Source of the DNA: Brassica napus
Taxonomy: Eukaryota; Streptophyta; Magnoliopsida; Brassicales; Brassicaceae
NCBI RefSeq assembly: GCF_020379485.1
Contig: NW_026015157.1
Coordinates: 46,879 to 110,878 of the forward strand
DNA: 64,000 bases
Direction of reading: 5' to 3'
Shown: positions 1 to 8,595 of the stretch, piece by piece
Layout: each line of letters begins with the position of its first letter
Numbering within the stretch: position 1 is the stretch's first letter
Notes under the pieces: generated by a model
What the model was told of the DNA's origin: nothing
The model's database searches: none
What the model saw: the letters and a program-made list of their open reading frames with translations, nothing else
Position numbers and translations under genes: made by a program

Positions 1-874
1 TCCTGGTTTCATTGGAACCGGAGACGAGAAGCTGTCCTATTCCGAAACTGGGAAAGTGGAATCACCTGATTTGAAAGTGGAATAACTTCTTCTTGCCAAC
101 TCCTATGAGATTTATTCAACTTCCTGTGATTCTCCACCACTTTATGTATCCAAATATGCTTCTCACAAAGAGATTATCCTGGTTTTATTGGAACGCGAAG
201 AAGCTGTTCTATTCCCAAACTGGGAAACTGGAATCACCTGATTTGAAAGTGGGATAACTCCTTCATCCCAACTCCTATGAGATTTATTCAACTTCCTGGT
301 GATTCTCCACCACTTTATGTATCCAATAAAGCTTCTCACTCACAAGTGAGTCATCCTGGTTTGATTGGAAACGACGAAGAAGCTGTCTTATTCCCAAACT
401 GGGAAACTAGAATCACCTGATTTGAAAGTGGGATAACTTCTTCATCCCAATTCCTATGAGATTTTATTCAAATTCCTGGTGATTATCCACCACTTTATGT
501 ATCCAAATCAAGCTTCTCACAAAGTGATTCATCCTGGTTTTATTGGAACGACGAAGAAGCTGTGCAATTCCCAAACTGGGAAACTGGAATCACTGGTTTG
601 CAAGTGGGATAACTTCTTCTTGCCAACTCCTATGATATTTATTCAACTTCCTGGTGATTCTCCACCACTTTATGTATCCAAATCAAGCTTCTCACAAAGA
701 GATTCATCCTGTTTTGATTGGAACGACGATGAAGCTATCCTATTCCCAACTGGGAAACTGGAATCACCTGTTTGAAAGTGGGATAACTTCTTTCTTGCCA
801 CTCCTATGAGATTTATTCAACTTCCTGGTGATTTTCACCACTTATGTATCCATATCAAGCTTCTCACCAAGTGA
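1..874. repeat. CentBr-type 176-bp centromere satellite, about five monomers
   Basis: Five tandem monomers in the same orientation as every other satellite block here. The block starts at a truncated-monomer junction (TCCTGG joined to TTTCATTGG) and ends at AGTGA, where element A is inserted. Compared with the near-identical blocks at 17092-17966 and 55609-56483 it carries many one-base gains and losses, for example near 17, 193, 335, 369, 708, 746, 790 and 832. These look more like local sequence error at a contig edge than biological variation. Confidence 0.93.
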
Positions 875-1081
875 TGTTAACTTGAAGAGAAGAAGTGGAG
901 AAGCAAAAGTGATGAGTTGAGTTGGTGCTTGTGCAAAGACATGGCAAGATCTTCAGAGATTGTATGTTAAGGCTTTGGGAGAGTCTTAAGGCTTCAGAAG
1001 TGGTCTGATGAGTGTGCAAAGATAGGTTAAGTCCAGGAGGGACTTAGACACCATTTAGAGAAGATTTGGGTCAGACAGTAA

Positions 1082-1109
1082 CTCCAAAGTTACCACAGTA
1101 ACTTTGGAG
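1082..1109 (+). promoter_or_regulatory. Perfect 12-bp inverted repeat in element A U3
   Basis: CTCCAAAGTTAC and GTAACTTTGGAG are separated by only CACA, with a further GTTACCACAGTAA just downstream. The same hairpin is kept in all four A-type LTRs (also 4155-4182, 56692-56719 and 59775-59802). It could be a protein-binding palindrome or an RNA hairpin; its function is unknown. Confidence 0.6.
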
Positions 1110-1553
1110 AGTTACCACAGTAAGATTGGAGAAGTTTGGGCAAGTTGGTGTAAAAGTGAATAGTGAATCACTAGTCACTATTCAGGTTGACTATTCACTA
1201 TTTGGATCACTATTCAGGATGTGAGGCACCAAGGTTTGAATCTAGTCAAAGGGAATCAAGAAGATGCTGTGTGGAGCTGATTGGTTACTTTGGGGCATGG
1301 ACAGGCTGGCTGTTGCTGTAAAGGAAGGCAGCCACGACCATGCACCTAGACTGATCTGTAGACAGATACAAAGGAGCCTAAGGAGAGCCAATCACAGCAC
1401 AGCCTTGTTTGAATTAAAGTGAGCCAGCTTAGCTCATCCAATCAGCACACATCACTCAGATCACAACAAGACCAACTCATCCTCACCATCCATTCCTCTT
1501 AAGTTATTTCTATCCATTAGATATAGGTTTATGAGTTTGCAAGATGTAAAACC

Positions 1554-1560
1554 TATATAA
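1554..1560 (+). promoter_or_regulatory. TATA box of element A 5' LTR
   Basis: TATATAA lies about 680 bp into the LTR. It is followed by the AATAAA-containing stretch near 1620, as expected around the start of R. It is repeated in the 3' LTR (TATATAAG, 4626-4633) and in both A' LTRs. Confidence 0.6.
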
Positions 1561-1821
1561 GATTTGTCTTGGCGTTTGTAACTCTTAAGAGAGTATGGGG
1601 GTTTTCCCCATCTCCTTCATAAATAAAGTGTGTTCTTGATCAGATTCCCTTAATCTACCCCTTTCTTAGTCTCTAATCTCTTAATCTCTCTAAGTCTCTT
1701 TGTTTCTGATTCAAGTTCATACTAGTTTCATCAGACCTCTTATTCAACTAGTTCAAGACCTTATTCTTTGCCTTTAATGGCTTCTCATACACATACACAG
1801 CCAGAGCTCTCAAATCTCATA

Positions 1822-1834
1822 TGGTATCAGAGCC
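1822..1834 (+). promoter_or_regulatory. Primer binding site (initiator tRNA-Met)
   Basis: TGGTATCAGAGCC is complementary to the 3' end of plant initiator tRNA-Met and begins at the base after the LTR. Confidence 0.92.
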
Positions 1835-3751
1835 AGGTTCATCAGAACCTGAGCTGAGCTTCCGCAAATCCACAGCTCTCATCTCAGCTCAAACCAAACC
1901 CTTGAAGACATTACCAGCCGAGTTCAGCTCTTGAAGAAGAAGAGACTTGAAGCCATGGAGTGTTATCCTGTCCCTCAACCGTTGCTGTCTGTACCTGATG
2001 GAGAGTCTCATTGGAAGCAAAGGAGGATGGAGAGGCGTCATGAACCTCAAGCCAAAACTCCTTGTCCAAGAGCTTGTCACATCCGGATACAAGAAAGATG
2101 AAGCTAAGAGAAGCCGGTTTGAAGTATGAAGAAAGGAGGGGTCTTTGGGTGTGAGAAACAAGAAGGAGGCCATGGACTGAAGGAGAAGGAGTTGGGTGAC
2201 GACCTAGACTCTTGAATCCAACCATATCATGGCCAGATTGCCTTTGGAGGCTTAAGGAACCAACCTGGTTCCTTGTGTAAGCGATTCTTTAAAACCTTCT
2301 TGATATTGAGCTTGTGTTGTGTTGTTGCCTGGTTATTGTGATGTGTAATGATTGAAAACCCTGAGGATAATGTGTGATTGCTAAATATAATTAGTTGAAT
2401 CTGTCCCAGGATGCTTTAAAGGCTTGTTTAGTGTTTAAAGAGTAAAATGCTTGCTCCTGTTAAGTAATGAGTTTGCTAAATGTGAAATGATATTGTTTGA
2501 AGCTCATGAACTGAAAACAGATTGAAAGTAATGCATTGTCTGATGATAAGTGATGATAGTAATGCTTAGCCTAAGTTATAAATGAATGTGTGATGAATTG
2601 TATTGTTGCATTCATGAATTAAAACTGATTAAGGTTAGTGCATACTGTCAAATGGCTGTCTTACATTGAAGCATTAGATTCATGTCTAAATGCTGAGTAG
2701 AGAAGCTTTAAAAATTGCCTAAGTAGCTTGTATTGAATCTGTTAGGATCATGCTAGTGCTTAGAGAGTTTGCTTGCAAAGATTAGAACTTGAAAATGTCT
2801 AGTTTAATCTGTTGCATTGCTTAAAGACATTGGTGTTCAAACTTGATGATGCATCAAGGGTTGACCCAATGCACTTGTGTCTTATCTTTGCTGGAGTTTG
2901 AGTGATGTTTCAGGTTCACAAGAGGTGTTCTTGGTTCACCATCCATCCGAGTTGAAAGAGGAAGACTTTGCCCATTGTGTGGAGCAATGGAGAGTTGAGA
3001 AAGAAGTGGTGATGCGCCACTGGTGTGAAGTCTCACTGAAGCTCACTTGCAAGCTTGGACCTATACTCAATCCAAGCTTGAGGAGGGGAGTTTAGTGAGC
3101 TTCCAAGCGATCCAAGAAGTCCATTGCAACCATCTGAAGAAGGAGCCATCGGGCTTAGGCTGTGGCGAGTCTATTCAAGAGAGTACTCAAACTAAGACAG
3201 AGTACTCTTGGCTGTGAGAAGATGAAGGCAACTCTATCAAGGCGGCTTCTAGTGTGAAGTGATTGGAGAGATAGCTGAAGCTTCCACAAGCATTCCATGA
3301 AGATGGCAAGATCAGAAGAGAAGCGGCAATGGTGTGTGTGTGAGGATCATGAAGCAATCCATTCAAGCTTGTTCCTGTGAGAGTCTCAAGCTTGAGGGGG
3401 AGTGTTGAAGCTTACATGATCCAAGAGAGCTTGGTGGTTATTCTAGAAGAGGAAGCAACCTGTTGAGAAGTATGATGAAGGATGAAGAAGCAATATCCAA
3501 GGCGGCTTCAAGTGTTGAGGTGATTGGAGAGTGGCTGAAGCATCCTCATGTAGCTCAAACAACAAGGTGGCGACTCTATAAGAAGAAGAAGCAGCCAAGA
3601 CTCAGTAAGAGAAGTTGTATCTCCAAGAAGAGGCTGATCTGGTGTGTCCGAGCACTTCAACCAAACAAGAGGTTAGGTGAAAGGGGGAGAGACCAAGATT
3701 AGGCAGTAAGGAGAGTACAAGGCGTGGGATGATTGTAGAGGCCATGATCCA
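1835..3751 (+). other. Element A interior, no recognisable coding
   Basis: I see no gag, protease, integrase or RT motif on either strand. The short ORFs here (for example 1947-2129 and 2877-3095) match no family I know and differ from those in the related element D. The centre (about 2280-2850) is AT-rich. Two internal copies of the PPT-like motif occur: GAGGAGGGGAG at 3080-3090, preceded by CAAGCTTGGA/TCCAAGCTTG, and GAGGGGGAG at 3394-3402, followed by TGTTGAAG, which resembles an LTR start. These may be scars of recombination between elements. Confidence 0.75.
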
Positions 3752-3946
3752 GAGTCTTTGTGTCCCTTACATTGTTGGTAAGGCACAAAGACTCACTGGC
3801 CAATCCCTAGGCCTTGGAGACTTTACTCTTTTTCCCTCATCAAGGTTTTGTCCCAAAGGGTTTTCCTTGGTGAGGTTTTTAATGAGGAAGTTCTTCAAGG
3901 TTCCAAGCTTGACTTAGGATCAGCTAGAGTCAAGCTTGAGGGGGAG
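3752..3946 (+). other. 3' structured module of element A: hairpin I, hairpin II, PPT
   Basis: Hairpin I pairs GAGTCTTTGTG (3752-3762) perfectly with CACAAAGACTC (3784-3794), inside an outer GGCCA/TGGCC pair. Hairpin II pairs CCTCATCAAGG (3835-3845) with CCTTGGTGAGG (3865-3875), with one G-T wobble, and has a nested CCC/GGG. A perfect 10-bp repeat CAAGCTTGAC/GTCAAGCTTG (3904-3913 and 3929-3938) leads straight into the PPT GAGGGGGAG (3938-3946). Hairpin II and the PPT recur in every family here. Confidence 0.75.
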
Positions 3947-4899
3947 TGTTAACTTGAAGAGAAGAAGTGGAGAAGCAAAAGTGATGAGTTGAGTTGGTGA
4001 TTGTGCAAAGACATGGCAAGATCTTCAGAGATTGTATGTTAAGGCTTTGGGAGAGTCTTAAGGCTTCAGAAGTGGTCTGATGAGTGTGCAAAGATAGGGT
4101 TAAGTCCAGGAGGGACTTAGACACCATTTAGAGAAGATTTGGGTCAGACAGTAACTCCAAAGTTACCACAGTAACTTTGGAGAGTTACCACAGTAAGATT
4201 GGAGAAGTTTGGGCAAGTTGGTGTAAAAGTGAATAGTGAATCACTAGTCACTATTCAGGTTGACTATTCACTATTTGGATCACTATTCAGGATGTGAGGC
4301 ACCAAGGTTTGAATCTAGTCAAAGGGAATCAAGAAGATGCTGTGTGGAGCTGATTGGTTACTTTGGGGCATGGACAGGCTGGCTGTTGCTGTAAAGGAAG
4401 CAGCCACGACCATGCACCTAGACTGATCTGTAGACAGATACAAAGGAGCCAAAGGAGAGCCAATCACAGCACAGCCTTGTTTGAATTAAAGTGAGCCAGC
4501 TTAGCTCATCCAATCAGCACACATCACTCAGATCACAACAAGACCAACTCATCCTCACCATCCATTCCCCTTAAGTTATTTCTATCCATTAGATATAGGT
4601 TTATGAGTTGCAATGATGTAAAGCCTATATAAGGATGTGTCTTGGACGTTTTGTAACTCTTAAGAGAGTATGGGGGTTTTCCCCATCTCCTTCATAAATA
4701 TAAAAGTGTGTTCTTGATCAGATTCCCTTAATCTACCCCTTTCTTAGTCTCTAATCTCTTAATCTTTCTAAGTCTCTTTGTTTCTGATTCAAGTTCATAC
4801 TAGTTTCATCAGACCTCTTATTCAACTAGTTCAAGACCTTATTCTTTGCCTTTAATGGCTTCTCATACACATACACAGCCAGAGCTCTCAAATCTCATA
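3947..4899 (+). repeat. Element A 3' LTR
   Basis: A 953-bp LTR, near-identical to the 5' copy. It ends in TCTCATA, followed by the TSD AGTGA and then in-phase satellite. Confidence 0.92.
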
Positions 4900-5519
4900 A
4901 GTGATTCATCCTGGTTTGATTGGAACGACGATGAAGCTGTGCTATTCCCAAACTGGGAAACTGGAATCACCTGATTTGAAAGTGGGATAACTTCTTCATC
5001 CCAACTCCTATGAGATTTATTCAACTTCCTGGTGATTCTCCACCACTTTAGGTATCCAAATCAAGCTTCTCACAAAGTGATTCATCCTCGTTTTATTGGA
5101 ACGACGATGAAGCTGTGCTATTCCCAAACTGGGAAACTGGAATCACCTGATTTGAAAGTGGGATAACTTCTTCTTGCCAACTCCTATGATATTTATTTAA
5201 CTTCCTGGTGATTCTCCACCACTTTATGTATCCAAATCAAGCTTCTCACAAAGTGATTCATCCTGGTTTGATTGGAACGACGAAGAAGCTGTCCTATTCC
5301 CAAACTGTGAAACTGGAATCACCAGATTTGAAAGTGGGATAACTTCTTCATCCCAACTCCTATGAGATTTATTCAACTTCCTGGTGATTTTCCACCACTT
5401 TAGGTATCCAAATCAAGCTTCTCACAAAGTGAGTCATCCTGGTTTGATTGGAACGACGAAGAAGCTGTCTTATTCCCAAACTGGGAAACTGGAATCACCT
5501 GATTTGAAAGTGGGATAAC
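4900..5519. repeat. CentBr-type satellite, about 3.5 monomers
   Basis: It continues the array interrupted by A and ends in ATAAC, the target duplication of element B. Several monomers read TTTAGGTATCC where most read TTTATGTATCC, a variant also present elsewhere in the window. Confidence 0.95.
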
Positions 5520-6415
5520 TGTTGAAATGAAGAAGGGAATGACCAGAAGAAGAATCTGGTTCATGATCCAAGTTTGATATTGTAGAGGAAGTAATCCGGA
5601 TACTTCAAGATGAGACTAGTTCATACAGACTTGTGAACCAAGTTTTGGTTAGAGTGGAGAAGGAAGAAGCATGGCTGTGTGTGATCCATTGATCTTAGAA
5701 ATAAAGAAGACAAAGAGAAGAAGAGATACTTGAAAAGATTCAGGTCTGGAAAACCTTGCTACACAAGGCAGTCCGTACAGTCTTGGCTACCAAGTTACCT
5801 AGAGTGACTTGGATGGTAAGGCAGGTGAGGAACTCGTCCAGCTTGATCTTCTGAAGCAGATTTGAAGTTAAAATGGAGCATCAGACCGTTGGAGAGAGCT
5901 GAGACAAGTTGGGAATTAAATAGAGTAAAAGTCACATGTGCATAAGAGGATGAACCTGTTGTCACTTTCACCCAACCAGGCTGTGCCCATATCTCTCTCC
6001 TGTCACTCTCTACTCCCTCTGGTCGAGATTCACCTTGGCTGTACCTTCCTGGCTTCATCAGAAAACCCTACAATATTATTTGTTTAGTAAAACCCTGTTT
6101 TAGTATTTGTTTAATATGTGTGCTTGTCTATTTAAGACAATGCTGTATCTGATTGTAAACTAAGGAGAGTAAAACTCTTTCTTCACATACTCTGGTTACT
6201 AAACTCTCAGATTCTCCTATTCTCTCTATTCTCTTGTCTCTCACGACCTCCATTACTCCCTTATACTCTAGCATACTCAGAAACTCTCCCAAACACTTTA
6301 TACTCTCTTCACTCTCTCATTACTTTCAATTGCTCATCAATCACTCTCTCTGGTTTCATACTGAACCAGAAGCTTATTCTCATCATATTCCTGTTATTTC
6401 ATCTCAATTCTTTCA
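5520..6415 (+). repeat. Element B 5' LTR
   Basis: An 896-bp LTR with canonical TG...CA ends. A TATTTAAG box lies at 6129-6136. U3 contains TCCGTACAG (5772-5780), close to the SBP-box consensus found in the autonomous families. Confidence 0.94.
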
Positions 6416-6428
6416 TGGTATCAGAGCC
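6416..6428 (+). promoter_or_regulatory. Primer binding site of element B
   Basis: TGGTATCAGAGCC begins directly after the LTR and is complementary to initiator tRNA-Met. Confidence 0.92.
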
Positions 6429-6715
6429 ACAAGCTCTTGAGAACCTATATTGCTTCCGCAAATTATCCCTGTCCAAAATCTCTCTTTAAAAATCTGTTCA
6501 AACCTGTTTGTTACATCCTTTTATCCTCTGGTCCAAAGGTTTTCCAGGAGGGAAAAGCCTCACCAGAACTCAAGATAAAGGAGTATCTCAGTCTCTGGAA
6601 CTCAAGAAAGTCTTAGCTCAGTTCAGCAAGCTTCATCAAAGTCCAGTCTTTCAAATCCTGTCCCTTTCAAACCAGTAGGAACATCCTATTATCCACTGGT
6701 CCAAAAATCTTCAAG

Positions 6716-7030
6716 ATGATGAATATTCAAGCATGGGCGAGTTCAGTGAAGCTCAAAACTCCAAACTACTCTCTCTGGGTCAGAATGATGAAGAAAAACC
6801 ATAGAGGCAAAGGTGTTTGGAGCCATACTTCAGATGAAGCTCCATGGAAAATCTGCAAGGTCTTTGCTCATGTTAATGAGAGACAACCAGAAGCTCAGTC
6901 TCTGTCCAACAAATCCTACTTCAAGTTGGAAGAGAAGAAAGGTCAGAAGAGTCAGCACTGCAAGGAAGGACTCACTAAGGATAGGTGGTGGATATTCAAT
7001 CCACATCTGAAACAAATGTACTTTCAATAA
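6716..7030 (+). CDS. Mini-Gag-like ORF of element B (104 aa)
   Basis: This is an internally deleted relative of copia Gag. Residues about 12-45 (LKTPNYSLWVRMM, then RGKGVWSH) align with the N-terminal Gag of element C (LKGINYLLWARMV, then GGKGLWSH). Residues about 78-101 (HCKEGLTKDRWW, then NPHLKQ) align with its zinc knuckle and the following HPHLKP. The middle of Gag is missing, and the CCHC knuckle has lost at least one cysteine, so zinc binding is doubtful. It lies 287 bp after the PBS, where gag belongs. All three B-type copies keep it open with the same length; B' differs at two residues that I noticed. It could act as a Gag partner or decoy, or be a remnant retained because the insertions are young. 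Confidence 0.6.
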   Translation: MMNIQAWASSVKLKTPNYSLWVRMMKKNHRGKGVWSHTSDEAPWKICKVFAHVNERQPEAQSLSNKSYFKLEEKKGQKSQHCKEGLTKDRWWIFNPHLKQMYFQ

Positions 7031-7909
7031 GCCCCCATGGGCTGGAGAGTCAAGAAACCAGCTCAGGTTTCTTGAGAGTAAGCGGAATCTTCTACTCTAA
7101 TAAAAAGCACTGTGTGTGCTGGTCGTTTGTGTTGTCTTAGGGTGTTTAGAAACTAGCTTGTTGTTCTTGTCTAGTTTCTACACATGAAAAGACTGTCCAA
7201 TTGTCATTTTGTCTAAGTATTTGTCTGCCTTAGAATTTTGTTAAGAGTCTTAGTGCTATTTTTAATCTCTGTCTCTGAAAAAAAAAAAATGCCATTATAT
7301 TATTCTAATCTTGTCTAGAAAATTGTCTGGTTTATTTGCTTCAAAATTGTCAAGAAAAAGTTTAGAAATTTCTTTTAAAATGTTGTTTAGACCTGGTGTT
7401 AGGTTGTGATGTTCTATGTTACCTGAATGGTTAGTTATGATAATTAGGATTCAGTGTTGTTGCTTGAATAGTTTCAAGAAAGTTTTATGTCCATTGTGTT
7501 CTTTGTTAAGGTGTTTTTGGAGATCAGACTTGGTGAGAAACCATGTTCTGATCTCTTTATTGTCTTTTGATACCTGTCTTTAGTTGTGGTGACAGGTTAT
7601 TAAATGTTATGTGATGACCTTTACACATCAAGCACAAGCTCAAAGCTCACACCCTCTTGAAGACTGCTCAAACCGACTTTCTCAAATTTACTTCAATATG
7701 GAGTCAACAAAAGCCACGGTCCTCTCAGTCATTCTCAGGGTTCCTATCTGATCCCCTGGTCGTGTATGGTGAAGTCAAATCAGCAAGAAGAAACAATGAG
7801 AAGCCATTTCATCTCATGTTCTTAAAAGCACTCAAATTCAGCCATGCTTCAAGGAAAGTTCACAGGCGGATGATGTCCAATAGAACCAAGAAGACCAGGA
7901 GGACAGGAG
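7031..7909 (+). other. Element B interior upstream of C, non-coding
   Basis: AT-rich sequence with no recognisable motif, including a 12-A run near 7278. Its end (GACAGGAG) is the target site of element C. Relative to B', it holds about 115 extra bases just before the C insertion. Confidence 0.8.
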
Positions 7910-7991
7910 TGATAAAATGAATGAGTTATAAGAGTGGCTTGTGTGATTTATCAAGAACAAAGAGAAGAGATAGCTAGGGTTTTACTAAGAA

Positions 7992-8027
<36 letters not shown>

Positions 8028-8451
8028 CGAAAACATAAGAGAGAAGTGAGGAAGTATATTTTTCCTTGATCCATTTGGTTCTGATTACATACTTTAAATA
8101 GATGCAACAATGAATAAACTAATGGCAAGTTGACATAGAAGAAAAGAATAAACAAAGAGGCCTGATCAAGGGCAGGTTGCGCACAGCCAAGGTGGAAAGC
8201 GACAGCACCAAACGGCTCTCTCTCCTTTGAACCACCTTGTCTTCTTCTTCAACGGATCCCTTCTCTTGGCCGACATCTTTTAAATATCTTAAGGCAAGTA
8301 TAACATCCTTCTTGATCACAGATAAGTCTCCTCTTGCCTTGCACGCCAAGTTAGATCACACTTGTACGGACAAGCTTACTTTGATCACTCCGGATGTATG
8401 TCTTGACTTGATTTCTTCTTCCTCTATGTCATTCATGCTTTCATGTCAACA
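7910..8451 (-). repeat. Element C 3' LTR
   Basis: The LTR downstream of the gag-pol stop. It contains a (GA)n tract near 8000-8023, a TATTTAAA promoter motif (reverse strand, about 8093-8101) and TTGTACGGA (8362-8370), the reverse complement of the SBP-box consensus TCCGTACAA. Confidence 0.94.
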
Positions 8452-8595
8452 CTCCCCCTCAAGCTTGACCGTGTGGGACAAGTCAAGCTTGGACACCATG
8501 AAGCTATTCCCTCATTAAAACCTTAGCTAGGAAAAACCTCATGGGATAAAACCCTAACCAAGGAAAAAGAGTAGAACACTTCATGGGAGGAGAGA
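8452..8595 (-). other. Element C 3' untranslated module: hairpin II and PPT
   Basis: The PPT (GAGGGGGAG on the minus strand) is 8452-8460, directly next to the LTR, preceded by a CAAGCTTGAC/GTCAAGCTTG-type repeat. Hairpin II (8521-8563) pairs CCTTGGTTAGG with CCTAGCTAAGG over 11 positions, with two G-U wobbles. Its arm sequence differs from that of A, B, F and G, but pairing is kept. Confidence 0.75.

Larger units (their letters stand above)
875..1821 (+). repeat. Element A 5' LTR
   Basis: It runs from TGTTAAC to CATA and is followed at once by the PBS. U3 has a perfect 12-bp inverted repeat (1082-1109) and a CACTATTC cluster (1158-1220). A TATATAA box lies at 1554-1560. It is slightly shorter than the 3' LTR because of small indels, mostly in the region where the sequence looks error-prone. 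Confidence 0.92.
875..4899 (+). mobile_element. Element A: non-autonomous LTR retrotransposon
   Basis: A complete 4,025-bp element inserted in satellite DNA. The 5-bp duplication AGTGA flanks it at 870-874 and 4900-4904, and the satellite continues in phase if the element and one duplicate are removed. LTRs of 947 and 953 bp flank a 2.1-kb interior with no gag or pol. The PBS (TGGTATCAGAGCC) begins directly after the 5' LTR, and the PPT (GAGGGGGAG) ends directly before the 3' LTR. The LTR ends are TGTTAAC...CATA, that is TG...TA. The PBS and 3' module match those of the copia elements C and F, so I infer mobilisation in trans. A second copy, A', lies at 56484-60521, and D is a related family. 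Confidence 0.93.

Noticed and set aside
1822..1834. tRNA gene fragments at TGGTATCAGAGCC
   Set aside because: Only the 3' complement is present, always abutting an LTR, so these are primer binding sites.
2877..3095. 72-codon ORF in A, kept in A'
   Set aside because: A' is a duplicate of A, so conservation is uninformative. No domain is seen, and the related D does not keep the same frame.
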